NCBI GenBank assembly: GCA_944322725.1
Contig: CALUPU010000002.1
Coordinates: 1-64,000, forward strand
Length of the DNA: 64,000 nucleotides
Origin: Candidatus Gastranaerophilales bacterium
GTDB lineage: Bacteria > Cyanobacteriota > Vampirovibrionia > Gastranaerophilales > Gastranaerophilaceae
Reading direction: 5' to 3'
This document shows positions 16,447-24,986 of this stretch, piece by piece. Below the pieces are notes generated by a model. The model was not told the origin of the DNA and made no database searches. It worked only from the letters and a program-made list of their open reading frames with translations. Position 1 is the first letter of the stretch. Every line of letters begins with the position of its first letter. The translations under genes were made by a program, and so were the position numbers.

Positions 16447-17109
16447 TTAAAAATCTTTTATATAATTTATTATTTCCTCAAATGACAAAAACCCGACAAG
16501 GGCAAAACCATTCTCTCTATCTGATTTAGTATTTTTACAATACTCCAACAATGACCCTTTGGCAAACAAAACATCGGCAAGCCTGGAGGCACAGTAGTCG
16601 GACATGCCGTCCCCTGCGTACAATACGCGTTTTGTAACAATTCTGTTTGAATTTATAACATTGCATTTACATACGCCTGATTTTCTTTCGCATTCATGAC
16701 TAAAATACGGAAAAAATGTCTCAAATTTTCCTTCTTTAAGTTTTAATTTGTTAGAAAAAATCTTTACATCTTTGATATTATTTTTTGCAAGTATCCGTTC
16801 AATAAAATAGTCAAAACCGTCTGATACAATACAAAAATCAATTTCCTGAGATCTTATATAATCAAGAAAATCAGGAAAAGTTTCATCTATTTCAATTGAA
16901 TCAATAAAATCGCTGAGAGTGCTTTCTTTCATATAAGGGAACATCTGCATTTGTTCTTCTATACATTGTTTTGAGCCGATATCACCTCTAAGCCACTTCT
17001 CTTCTACTTCAAGCCACAGGTCTTTTGCATATACGCGTAAGAATTTGTTTAATGTATCTTCTTTGGTAATGGTTCCGTCAAAATCACAAAAGAACTGAAT
17101 ATTTTTCAT
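16447..17109 (-). CDS. HAD-superfamily phosphatase (MtnX/SerB-like, subfamily IB)
   Basis: The 220-aa protein starts with the HAD nucleophile motif FCDFDGTIT (D9, D11), has a second motif CIVSDGFD and ends with the metal motif YAGDGMSDYCA. This resembles the MtnX/phosphoserine phosphatase-like group. A Cys pair (CKC, near residue 148) lies in the cap region. It is the first gene of the leftward operon, with AGAGGGG six bases before the ATG, and it is divergent from ispH. The substrate is unknown; a phosphorylated intermediate of the downstream pathway is a reasonable guess. Confidence 0.82.
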   Translation of the reverse strand: MKNIQFFCDFDGTITKEDTLNKFLRVYAKDLWLEVEEKWLRGDIGSKQCIEEQMQMFPYMKESTLSDFIDSIEIDETFPDFLDYIRSQEIDFCIVSDGFDYFIERILAKNNIKDVKIFSNKLKLKEGKFETFFPYFSHECERKSGVCKCNVINSNRIVTKRVLYAGDGMSDYCASRLADVLFAKGSLLEYCKNTKSDRENGFALVGFLSFEEIINYIKDF

Positions 17110-17154
17110 ATAAACCCCTCTAAGATTCTACAAAGATATAATAAACAACTCATG

Positions 17155-17183
17155 TTGTAAATAAAAAATGTTCATGTTATAAA
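17155..17183 (+). promoter_or_regulatory. promoter of ispH-rpsA
   Basis: TTGTAA (17155-17160) and TATAAA (17178-17183) are 17 bp apart, and TG precedes the -10 at the extended position. A CACGGA-N6-TCCGTG hairpin at 17192-17209 lies in the resulting leader. Confidence 0.65.
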
Positions 17184-17225
17184 GTTTTTACCACGGATAA
17201 CTTGTCCGTGAGTCTTAAAGATTGG

Positions 17226-18104
17226 ATGTACCTTCATTTGAAGAAAAACATAAAACTGGCGAAACATGCAGGTTTTTGTTACGGTGTAAAAAGAGCCGTT
17301 GAAACTACAAAAAAATTAAAATCCGAAAATACGGACAAAGAAATTTTTGTTCTTGGTGAATTAATTCATAATTCACATGTTATTAACGAATTGTCCGAAC
17401 TTGGAATCCACACAGTGGATGAACTGCCCTGCGGGAAAACAGGTGTATGCGTTATACGCAGCCACGGTGCGGCGCCCGAGGTTTTTGAAAACGCAAAAGA
17501 AAAAGGCTATGAGGTTGTGGATTTGACCTGTTTTGACGTCAAAAAAGTGCAGCAAAAAGCAATCCAGCTTGTGCAGGAAGGTTTTTTGCTCGTGATAGTA
17601 GGAAAACCCGAACACCCTGAAGTTTGTGCAATAAAAGCCAACGCACAGCCGCATGGCGAACACGTTATTGTTGCGCCTGATACAGAAGCATTAAAAGAGT
17701 TTGAAAATGAAATCATCAAACACAAAAGAGTGGGCGTGGTTGTACAAACAACGCAGAGAATAGAAAACCTCAAAAGCGTTGTAAACTATCTTCTGCCTCT
17801 GGCAAAAGAGGTAAAGGTTTTCAACACAATCTGTGCTTCCACATCTTTGAGACAATCCGAGGCAAAGAGCCTTGCACAGGAATCTGATTTGATGGTGGTT
17901 GTAGGCAGCAAAAAGAGTGCAAACACTACACATCTGGCAGAGATTTTATCAGGCATTACATCAACCATCCATATAGAAACGGATGAAGAACTTGAAAAAT
18001 ACGATGATTTAATAAAAAATGCACAAAATATCGGTGTAACAGCAGGTGCTTCCACCCCCGACGCGATAATTGAAAATGTTATAAACAAATTAAATAATTA
18101 CTAA
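17226..18104 (+). CDS. ispH: 4-hydroxy-3-methylbut-2-enyl diphosphate reductase IspH (LytB)
   Basis: This [4Fe-4S] enzyme makes IPP and DMAPP at the last step of the MEP pathway. The family landmarks are complete: KHAGFCYGVKRAV with the first cluster Cys, GELIHNS, RSHGA, VDLTCFDV with the second Cys, VVQTT, and FNTICAST with the third Cys. The start is uncertain. ATG 17226 (292 aa) places the first catalytic motif at the usual distance, while TTG 17202 and GTG 17208 are in frame upstream; none has a good ribosome-binding site. The rpsA gene follows by 19 bp, an order that is fused into one protein in some Firmicutes. Confidence 0.94.
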   Translation: MYLHLKKNIKLAKHAGFCYGVKRAVETTKKLKSENTDKEIFVLGELIHNSHVINELSELGIHTVDELPCGKTGVCVIRSHGAAPEVFENAKEKGYEVVDLTCFDVKKVQQKAIQLVQEGFLLVIVGKPEHPEVCAIKANAQPHGEHVIVAPDTEALKEFENEIIKHKRVGVVVQTTQRIENLKSVVNYLLPLAKEVKVFNTICASTSLRQSEAKSLAQESDLMVVVGSKKSANTTHLAEILSGITSTIHIETDEELEKYDDLIKNAQNIGVTAGASTPDAIIENVINKLNNY

Positions 18105-18123
18105 CGAAAGGAAAAAAGTAAAA

Positions 18124-19176
18124 ATGACAACAAAACAACTAGATGAATTCGAAAGACTACTGGAAGAATCTTTCACATCAAAATTAAGCGTAGCTGACGT
18201 TGTAAGAGGCCAGCTCGTAAAAAAAGAAAACGACGGATACCTCGTTGATATCGGTTCTAAATCAGAAGGTTTCCTTCCTAACAGAGAAATCCCGACATCA
18301 ATGATTGATGATATGAACATCGGCGACTGCAAAGAATTCTACATCTTAAAAGAAGATGAAGACGAAAAAAGCGGTATGCTTCTTTCTCTTAAAAGAGTTG
18401 CTTGCGCTCAAGCATGGCAGACTCTTCAAAACGCTAAAATCTCAGGTGAAACAGTTACTGCAAAAGTTGTTTCTCTTGTTAAAGGCGGCGTAATTGTTGA
18501 AGTTAACGACCTTCGCGGTTTTATCCCCGCTTCACAATTGAGAACAGGTATGCCTTTTGACGGTTTGATGAATCAGGAAATCGAAGTTAAAGTTCTTGAA
18601 GCTGACGCAAAAAGAAACAAACTCATCCTCTCTCAAAGACAAGCTCTGGCTGAACAAAGAGAACAGCTGGTTGACGAAGTTATCTCTAACCTTGAAGTTG
18701 ACCAGATTGTTGAAGGCGAAGTTGTAAGAATCGCTGATTTCGGTGCATTTATCGACATCAACGGTGTAGATGGTCTTCTTCCTATCTCTGAAATCTCCTG
18801 GCAGAGAATCAAACATCCTTCCGATGTTTTAACACTCGGTCAAAAAATCGAAGTTAAAGTTCTCAAAATTGACGAAGACCTCAAACGTATCAGCTTGAGC
18901 TTAAAGAGAATCGGCGACAATCCGTGGGAAGAAATCGAAGACAAGTTTGAAGAAGGACAGGTTATCACAGGTACTGTTAACAAAGTTACTTCTTTCGGCG
19001 CTTTCATCAACATTTTCCCCGGTGTAGAAGCATTGCTTCCTGTTGCTGAAATGGAAGACTCAAATGCTAACCCGTTTGATATCTACAAAAACGGCGACGA
19101 AGTTAAAGTTCTTATCAAAAAATTTACCCCGCAAGAACACAGAATTGCGCTTAGTGTAAAAGATATTAACGAATAA
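18124..19176 (+). CDS. rpsA: 30S ribosomal protein S1 (four S1 domains)
   Basis: The 350-aa protein consists of four OB-fold S1 RNA-binding domains (about 20-95, 105-175, 190-262 and 278-348). The last two carry the strong IADFGAFIDINGVDGLLP and VTSFGAFINIFPGVEALLP patterns. It recruits mRNA to the 30S subunit. The length is close to cyanobacterial and Firmicute forms and shorter than the six-domain proteobacterial S1. AAAGGA precedes the ATG, and the gene ends with its own terminator. Confidence 0.93.
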   Translation: MTTKQLDEFERLLEESFTSKLSVADVVRGQLVKKENDGYLVDIGSKSEGFLPNREIPTSMIDDMNIGDCKEFYILKEDEDEKSGMLLSLKRVACAQAWQTLQNAKISGETVTAKVVSLVKGGVIVEVNDLRGFIPASQLRTGMPFDGLMNQEIEVKVLEADAKRNKLILSQRQALAEQREQLVDEVISNLEVDQIVEGEVVRIADFGAFIDINGVDGLLPISEISWQRIKHPSDVLTLGQKIEVKVLKIDEDLKRISLSLKRIGDNPWEEIEDKFEEGQVITGTVNKVTSFGAFINIFPGVEALLPVAEMEDSNANPFDIYKNGDEVKVLIKKFTPQEHRIALSVKDINE

Positions 19177-19196
19177 ACTTTCAGAACAATAAAATA

Positions 19197-19227
19197 AAAA
19201 GGCGGATGAGTTTCATCCGCCTTTTTT
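19197..19227 (+). terminator. rpsA terminator
   Basis: AAAGGCGGATGA-gttt-CATCCGCCTTTTTT is a GC-rich stem followed by T's, 20 bases after the rpsA stop. A's on the left side may also serve the convergent transporter gene. Confidence 0.92.
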
Positions 19228-19260
19228 GTATCATTATCTAATCTTTTTTCAGCCTTTAAT

Positions 19261-20541
19261 TTAAAGCAGAATTCCTGCGATACTTGCAGAAAGATAAGAG
19301 GCGAGTGTTCCGCAAACGAGTGCTTTTACCCCGAGTTTTGCAAGATCTTTTCTTCTGTTTGGAGCAAGTTCTCCGATACCGCCTATTTGAATGGCAATAG
19401 AGCCAAGATTTGCAAATCCGCATAGAGCAAATGTTGCAACAATTATACTTTTCTGGCTCAATACAGCTTTTATGGATGTTAAATCCAAATATGCAATAAA
19501 CTCATTGAATACAAGCTTTGTACCCATCAAAGCCCCTACATCCATTGCTTCTTTGAAAGGCACACCCATAGCAAGTGCAAACAAAGAAAAAATACTGCCG
19601 AGAATCTCTTTTAATGAAAGATGGGTTAAATCAATATGAATAAAAGAAAGATTCATATGAAGAACATTTGCCATAAACAGACCCAAATGCCCGAGAATCC
19701 AATCCACCATAGATATCAATGCAGTGAGAGCAATAAGCATAGCTATTACGTTAATTGAAACCTTCATACCGTCTGAGGCACCGTGAGCAATAGAATCAAT
19801 AAGGTTTACGTGAGTTTTTTTGATTTCCACTTTAACTTCATTTTTGGTCTGAGACTCTTCTGTCTCAGGGTAAACAATTTTCGAAATCACAAGCGCTCCG
19901 GGTGCAGCCATTATAGACGCTGCAAGCAGATACTCTGCAGGTATGCCCATCCCGACATACATTGCCATAACTCCGCCTGCAATACACGCCATAGAACCTG
20001 TCATTGAAGCAAGAAGTTCCGACATAGTCATTGTAGCAAGATAAGGCTTAATCATAATCTGCGCCTCTACCTGACCAACAAAAGCAGATGCAATGTTTGA
20101 TAAAGACTCCGAACCCGAAACATTCATGAGTTTGTACATAATCTTTGCACAGAATTCTACTACACGCTGCATTATACCGTAGTAATAAAGAATATTAACC
20201 AGTATCAAAATAAAAATAATTGTAGGTATTAGCTTAAGAGCAAAAATAAACGCAGTACCTTCACCGAACAATTCTTCCATTCTTACAGGCTGATTTGTCA
20301 AAACACCGAATACAAAATTCCCGCCTTCGTTAGAAAAATCAAGAATTTTTTGAATAAACATACCTATAACATGAAATATTTTCTGACCAAGAGGAACTTT
20401 CAGCACAAACACTGCCAGAAGAATCTGGAGTATAAACCCCGGAATAATTGTTTTGAGAGATATGGCTTTTCTGTTGTTAGACATAGCATATGCTATCCCC
20501 AGTATTAATATAATCCCGATAATTCCGACAAATCTATCCAT
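19261..20541 (-). CDS. concentrative nucleoside transporter (NupC/CNT family)
   Basis: The protein is an ion-coupled nucleoside importer of the inner membrane. It has an N-terminal helix IGIILILGIAYAMS, the NupC core with GEGTAFIFALKLIPTIIF and LLAASIMAAPGALVISKI, and the C-terminal gate GFANLGSIAIQIGGIG, with about 8-10 hydrophobic segments. I start it at ATG 20541 (426 aa), preceded by AAAGGAAG; an upstream in-frame ATG at 20583 lacks a site. The neighbouring genes give no clue to its substrate. Confidence 0.9.
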   Translation of the reverse strand: MDRFVGIIGIILILGIAYAMSNNRKAISLKTIIPGFILQILLAVFVLKVPLGQKIFHVIGMFIQKILDFSNEGGNFVFGVLTNQPVRMEELFGEGTAFIFALKLIPTIIFILILVNILYYYGIMQRVVEFCAKIMYKLMNVSGSESLSNIASAFVGQVEAQIMIKPYLATMTMSELLASMTGSMACIAGGVMAMYVGMGIPAEYLLAASIMAAPGALVISKIVYPETEESQTKNEVKVEIKKTHVNLIDSIAHGASDGMKVSINVIAMLIALTALISMVDWILGHLGLFMANVLHMNLSFIHIDLTHLSLKEILGSIFSLFALAMGVPFKEAMDVGALMGTKLVFNEFIAYLDLTSIKAVLSQKSIIVATFALCGFANLGSIAIQIGGIGELAPNRRKDLAKLGVKALVCGTLASYLSASIAGILL

Positions 20542-20650
20542 GGTGCTTCCTTTATTTTCTATAAAACAATTGTACTTAAACAACCGTTAAAATACTAAAC
20601 ATTTTTTATATAATTTTGATATTTGTAACAAAATTAACATTTCAAAACCG

Positions 20651-20675
20651 AAACATGCAAATATCAAGCATGTTT
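20651..20675 (+). promoter_or_regulatory. hairpin with T-rich tail ahead of an orphan gene
   Basis: AAACATGC and GCATGTTT form an 8-bp stem with a 9-base loop, followed on the + strand by TGTTTTG. No + strand gene ends nearby, so it looks like a leader attenuator or the end of a short transcript rather than an ordinary terminator. Confidence 0.4.
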
Positions 20676-20712
20676 TGTTTTGTATAAAACATAAAAGTGT
20701 GAAGGAATAACT

Positions 20713-21054
20713 ATGACCACGCCTGTGTCCGGAATACAACCCTCATATCAGCCAATCGGAGCATATCCTGTGTACAATGCTGCAGCGCAGCAGGTAAAAG
20801 CAGGGCATTTTGTAGTAAATCCGCCTTCTATCCGCCCTTATTCTTTTTACGAAGATTTGAAAAAAGGCGATAACTACTTTAACGAAGTAATGACAGTTTT
20901 TGCTTCAAAAAAAATGCCGCCTGATAAAACAAAAACAAAGAAAAAAAACATTGCCGGAAAATTAATCTTCTGGACAACCGCATTAACAGCATGTATTATT
21001 GCATATAAAAAACGTGATAATATCGCAGCACTGTTAAAAAATTTCAAAAAATAA
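20713..21054 (+). CDS. small protein with Pro/Tyr-rich N-terminus and one membrane helix, unknown
   Basis: I recognise no family. The 113-aa protein has an N-terminal half rich in Pro, Tyr and Ala that includes AYPVYNAA, then a Lys-rich stretch (residues 70-80). One hydrophobic helix (about 83-98, IFWTTALTACIIAY) and a basic tail complete it. There is no signal peptide, so it may be inserted by its C-terminal anchor. GAAGGA precedes the ATG. A protein with the same layout and a similar YPVY motif is encoded at 33572-34150. Confidence 0.75.
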   Translation: MTTPVSGIQPSYQPIGAYPVYNAAAQQVKAGHFVVNPPSIRPYSFYEDLKKGDNYFNEVMTVFASKKMPPDKTKTKKKNIAGKLIFWTTALTACIIAYKKRDNIAALLKNFKK

Positions 21055-21106
21055 AATCACCGGTTTGATTGTCACAAATTAAATCTGATTGAGTCATAAT
21101 ATAGCT

Positions 21107-21859
21107 ATGGATTTTAAGTCTCAAAAAAACAATGAAATAAATAATGACAATAACGTAAAGGCAAACTTTTTTCAGTTTACCAGAGAACAGCTGTCCGTAA
21201 ATCTCAGTAAATACGATACTGTAACAAAAGGCAACCCGACATCATTATTTAATTCAAACGCAATAAATGCTGACAGACTGAAAGAAAAGCCCGTAATCTA
21301 TCAAAAAAGACTCAATTCTCTTGACTCGGCAATGCTGGAAGAAAGTGCATATATTGCGCTTGATGACCCTGATTTGAAACTGGAAAAAAAGATTGAAAAC
21401 CTTGAACAGGCGTTAAAAGAAATAAAAGAAAAACTCATAGTAGCAGATACAATTCAGGATGAAAAAGCCAAACAGGAACTGCTTAAACAGAGAAAAATGC
21501 TTGCACAGAAACTCGCCAATCTGCAGGCAGAGTATAAATCTCAAAACCTTGACACAAAGCTGACAAGTGCAATAACAAGATTTTTAAACTTTCCTCAGGA
21601 ACTAAAGAAAAACCTCAAAAAAAGATTTAAAAAATTTCTGCGTCGTTCAAAACTCGTGCGAAGGTTTACACCGCTTGCACGTGTGCTGATGGTGAAAGAT
21701 ACACTTGGCAGACTTGATAAAATTAACAAATCAGTGGATGAACTGGTAAAAATGCACGTACCATTCGGAGAACAGGAAGCCAGATACGAAACGCTTGTAA
21801 CCCATCTTCAAAAAGCAGGAGCCCTGCATTCACAGATTCTAAAAGAATTAAACGGATAA
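21107..21859 (+). CDS. coiled-coil protein of unknown function
   Basis: The 250-aa protein is highly charged. Residues about 95-165 are predicted coiled coil (KKIENLEQALKEIKEKL, then KQRKMLAQKLANLQAEY), and a very basic patch near 180-200 (KKNLKKRFKKFLRRSK) suggests nucleic acid or membrane contact. No membrane segment is seen. ATG 21107 follows CATAAT by six bases and has no ribosome-binding site, so it may be read from a leaderless mRNA; an in-frame TTG at 21089 is less likely. The end overlaps convergent trmFO by 12 bp. Confidence 0.72.
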   Translation: MDFKSQKNNEINNDNNVKANFFQFTREQLSVNLSKYDTVTKGNPTSLFNSNAINADRLKEKPVIYQKRLNSLDSAMLEESAYIALDDPDLKLEKKIENLEQALKEIKEKLIVADTIQDEKAKQELLKQRKMLAQKLANLQAEYKSQNLDTKLTSAITRFLNFPQELKKNLKKRFKKFLRRSKLVRRFTPLARVLMVKDTLGRLDKINKSVDELVKMHVPFGEQEARYETLVTHLQKAGALHSQILKELNG

Positions 21860-23182
21860 ATCTTTGACAAGTGAGGTAAGATAGTCAATTGAACGATTGG
21901 ATAACATCTCATTTTTAAGTTTTTTGTTCTTTTTAATCTTTTTATCCGCAATTAACTCCGATACAATCCCCCAGTTTGAATTTATCGGCTGAAAATGCTT
22001 TTGAGAAGAATCGGAAATATAATGCGTCAAAGCCCCTAGCATAGTTATCTGAGGCAGTTCAATCAGAGGCTCGTTGTTCAGATATCTTGCCATATTTATA
22101 CCCGCAAGCATGCCTGATGCTATGGATTCAGTGTAGCCTTCCGTGCCTGTAAGCTGTCCGGCAAAGAATAAATCTTTTCTTTTTCTGCATTGCAATGTTG
22201 GATACAGAACCTCGGGACTGTTTATAAATGTGTTTCTGTGCATAACTCCGTAGCGAAGAATGTTTGCATTCTCAAGACCCGGAATGGATTTTAATAACTC
22301 TTTCTGGCTTCCCCACTTGAGATTTGTCTGGAATCCCACAAGATTGTACATTGTAGCGTCTCTGTTATCCTGACGAAGCTGAACAACCGCATAATTTTCT
22401 ATACCAGTCCTCTTATCAACAAGACCGACAGGCTTCATAGGACCGTATCTGAGAGTATCTACACCCCGGGAAGCAAGCACCTCTATAGGCAGACAGGATT
22501 CAAAAAACTTTGCGCTTTTTTCACCCTCTTTTTCAAAGGTTTTTAACTCAATCTTCGGTGCATTAATCAAAATATCATAAAACTTTTCGTATTCTTCTTT
22601 GTTCATCGGACAGTTTATATAAGACGCCTCACCCTTGTCATAACGGCTGGCATAAAAGGCTTTATTAAAATTTATTGAATCCTTTTCCACAATCGGAGCA
22701 ATCGCGTCAAAGAAATGCAGATGGCTCTCGCCGGTAAATTTCTTAATATCCTCAGCAAGAGAGTCCGATGTCAATGGCCCCGAAGCAAGTATCACAGGCA
22801 CATTTTCAGGAATATCTGTAATTTCCTTACGAATAACGTTAATTTTTCCGCTTTTTTCAATCAACTCTTCAACTGTTTTTGAAAAAAGTTCCCTGTCTAT
22901 AGCAAGAGCATTTCCGGCAGGAACCTGAACGTCTATAGCTGTCTGAATCAAATACGACCCGAGAATAGACATCTCTTTTTTCAAAAGCCCGCTTGCGTTA
23001 GTCGGATCAAGAGAACCAAGACTGTTGCTGCATACAAATTCGGCAAGATTCTGCGTAGAATGAGCACCCGTTGTTTTTTGGGGGCGCATTTCATACAAAT
23101 CAACCTCAAAACCTCGTTTTGCAAGCTGTAAAGCCGCTTCACATCCTGCCAGACCTGCCCCTGTGACCGTAACTTTTCCCAT
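21848..23182 (-). CDS. trmFO: methylenetetrahydrofolate-tRNA-(uracil-54-C5)-methyltransferase TrmFO
   Basis: The folate- and FAD-dependent enzyme makes ribothymidine at position 54 of tRNA. The FAD-binding start VTGAGLAGCEAALQLAKRG is followed by the family motifs YEMRPQKTTGAH and EFVCSNSLGS, with the catalytic Cys region, and later by FAGQLTGTEGYTESIASG. At 444 aa it is of standard length. The ATG coincides with the stop codon of the upstream HD-GYP gene, so the two form a coupled pair. Confidence 0.96.
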   Translation of the reverse strand: MGKVTVTGAGLAGCEAALQLAKRGFEVDLYEMRPQKTTGAHSTQNLAEFVCSNSLGSLDPTNASGLLKKEMSILGSYLIQTAIDVQVPAGNALAIDRELFSKTVEELIEKSGKINVIRKEITDIPENVPVILASGPLTSDSLAEDIKKFTGESHLHFFDAIAPIVEKDSINFNKAFYASRYDKGEASYINCPMNKEEYEKFYDILINAPKIELKTFEKEGEKSAKFFESCLPIEVLASRGVDTLRYGPMKPVGLVDKRTGIENYAVVQLRQDNRDATMYNLVGFQTNLKWGSQKELLKSIPGLENANILRYGVMHRNTFINSPEVLYPTLQCRKRKDLFFAGQLTGTEGYTESIASGMLAGINMARYLNNEPLIELPQITMLGALTHYISDSSQKHFQPINSNWGIVSELIADKKIKKNKKLKNEMLSNRSIDYLTSLVKDLSV

Positions 23183-24186
23183 TACTGCATCATCTCATCA
23201 TAAGACTCTAAGTCATTGTAATTAAACATATTTACAAACTGGTATAAAAGTTCGGGGAAAAATCTTCTGGAACCAACCTCGAGCATAACACGCAGCGCCT
23301 CTTTAGTGTTTTTTATTTTATGAGGCGTTCTGTTTGAAGTCAAATCATCAAAAAAGCTGCAAAGCCCAACTACTCTAGTCAAGTCAGAAATCTGTTCACC
23401 CGAAAGCTTGAAAGGATAACCTGAACCATCGTTATTTTCGTGGTGTTCCAATGCCACAAGACAAATATCCTCGGGCATTCCCATTTCATACTTCAAAATT
23501 TTGTAACCAAGCTGTGTATGTTTTTGATAAATCTTATTATCCTGCTGGGAAAGCGTAGTTTTTTCAAGTATTTCTTTAGGCAGCCTTGTCGTACCTATAT
23601 CATGAAGGAGCGCAGCCTGCGCAAGCTTTTCAATAATATCTTCATCGTATTCGAGTTTGTATCCCATTGCAGTAGCAAGAATTGCGGTATTTAATGCATG
23701 GCAGTCCTGATAATTACCCAAAAGCTTTAACTGCGAGCAGAATTTTACATCAGGTATAATTGCCTGTACATCATCGAGAATTTTGTCTTTTATCTCATCT
23801 ACCATCTGAATGGCATCTTTATTGGCGTTTTCCTTTATCGCAAACATGGTAGTGGCATAGTATGACTTCATATCCACCTGTGCCTGCGCTTTGAATTTGG
23901 ATTTTCTGTTTACTGTTTTATCAAAGATAATTTCTTTAGGCTTTACCGGCTCAAAGACATCTTCCTGAAATGATTCCTGCTCTTGCTGAAATACCGCCGG
24001 CTTTGGGGTTTGTTTTTCTACCGGCTTTGGAACGGATTTGTAAAGAACTTCGTACTGGCTTATTTGCAGCAGTTTGCCTGAAGTTAAAATTTCACCTGCA
24101 TTGACAAGCTTTTCTCCCTGTTCATTATATAAGTCAAAAGGCAAAAGCTTAAATTTTACCAGTTCTTCAACAAGAATCTTTTCCAT
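23182..24186 (-). CDS. HD-GYP domain protein (putative cyclic-di-GMP phosphodiesterase)
   Basis: The 334-aa protein has an N-terminal domain (1-55) of the kind often found before HD-GYP modules and a Pro/Glu-rich linker (55-90). The HD-GYP domain (about 120-320) has HD at 195-196, HHE at 248-250 and DGSGYP ending at 258. The lysine that normally follows HDIG is replaced: the sequence reads HDIGTTRLP. Metal ligands appear present, so activity is plausible but not certain. Targets could include the flagellar and pilus systems encoded nearby. Confidence 0.85.
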   Translation of the reverse strand: MEKILVEELVKFKLLPFDLYNEQGEKLVNAGEILTSGKLLQISQYEVLYKSVPKPVEKQTPKPAVFQQEQESFQEDVFEPVKPKEIIFDKTVNRKSKFKAQAQVDMKSYYATTMFAIKENANKDAIQMVDEIKDKILDDVQAIIPDVKFCSQLKLLGNYQDCHALNTAILATAMGYKLEYDEDIIEKLAQAALLHDIGTTRLPKEILEKTTLSQQDNKIYQKHTQLGYKILKYEMGMPEDICLVALEHHENNDGSGYPFKLSGEQISDLTRVVGLCSFFDDLTSNRTPHKIKNTKEALRVMLEVGSRRFFPELLYQFVNMFNYNDLESYDEMMQ

Positions 24187-24219
24187 AAAATCCCGAATTT
24201 AAATAGTAATACACTATTA

Positions 24220-24248
24220 ATTATAGGCTAGTTTTTATGATTTGCAAA
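24220..24248 (-). promoter_or_regulatory. promoter of the HD-GYP-trmFO operon with dyad at the start site
   Basis: On the - strand, TTTGCA (24248-24243) and TATAAT (24225-24220) are 17 bp apart. A dyad AATAGT-aatac-ACTATT lies at about 24202-24218, at the expected transcription start, and may be an operator. Confidence 0.55.
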
Positions 24249-24255
24249 CAATACG

Positions 24256-24284
24256 TTTAAATGATTTTAAATTACTGGTATAAT
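24256..24284 (+). promoter_or_regulatory. extended -10 promoter of the metal-hydrolase operon
   Basis: TTTAAA (24256-24261) and TATAAT (24279-24284) are 17 bp apart, with TGG directly before the -10. AAGAGGA and ATG 24306 follow, which fixes the start of the downstream gene. Confidence 0.65.
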
Positions 24285-24305
24285 AGCTGCAAAAGAGGAT
24301 ATTTT

Positions 24306-24986
24306 ATGACAACAGAATTAAGCTACATCGGACATAGTGCATTTTTTATAAAAACAGAAAATCAAGGAATCTTGATTGACCCGTTTATCTCCGGCAACCC
24401 CTGTGCAAAATTTGAAACAAATAATCAAAACATTACAGATATCTTTGTAACACACGGACACGCAGACCACCTCGGAGATGCAATTACTATAGCAAAAACC
24501 GAACGTATACCTGTCACAGCTGTTTTTGAACTTGCAAACTACTGCATGGAACATGGTGCTCCGGCAAAAGGTGTAAACCTTGGCGGTAATCTAAAATACG
24601 GCTGGGGCAAAGCAAGATTTTTGCCGGCCTTTCACAGCAGTTCCACACCTGACGGAAGATATGCGGGAATGCCTGCTTCTATTCTCTTTGATATAAACGG
24701 CACAAAAATCTACCACGCAGGCGATACATGCCTGAATTTTGAAATGAAAACAACAGGCGAAATTTACAGCCCTGATATTGCTCTTCTGCCTGTAGGTTCC
24801 GTATACACAATGGATATTGATGAAGCCGTAACAGCAGCAAAATGGCTGAACGCAAAAAAAGTAATCCCCATGCATTACAATACGTTTGATGCAATAAAGG
24901 TAAATATTGAAGAATTAAAAACAAAACTTTCCGCTCAAGGAATTGAATGCAAAATACTTGAACCGGGTGAAAGCATCAAACTATGA
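24306..24986 (+). CDS. metal-dependent hydrolase, UPF0173 family (metallo-beta-lactamase fold)
   Basis: The 226-aa protein has the metallo-beta-lactamase ligands: THGHADHLGD (HxHxDH), FHSS, HAGDT and PMHYN. It starts TTELSYIGHSAFFI, as in the UPF0173/YtkL family, which hydrolyses unknown substrates. Reading from an in-frame ATG at 24261 would place the promoter inside the gene, so ATG 24306 behind AAGAGGA is the start. The next gene overlaps its end by 4 bp. Confidence 0.9.
   Translation: MTTELSYIGHSAFFIKTENQGILIDPFISGNPCAKFETNNQNITDIFVTHGHADHLGDAITIAKTERIPVTAVFELANYCMEHGAPAKGVNLGGNLKYGWGKARFLPAFHSSSTPDGRYAGMPASILFDINGTKIYHAGDTCLNFEMKTTGEIYSPDIALLPVGSVYTMDIDEAVTAAKWLNAKKVIPMHYNTFDAIKVNIEELKTKLSAQGIECKILEPGESIKL

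Noticed and set aside
17202-19176. IspH-S1 fusion protein as seen in some Firmicutes
   Set aside because: ispH has its own stop codon, and rpsA has a separate ribosome-binding site and ATG 19 bp later.
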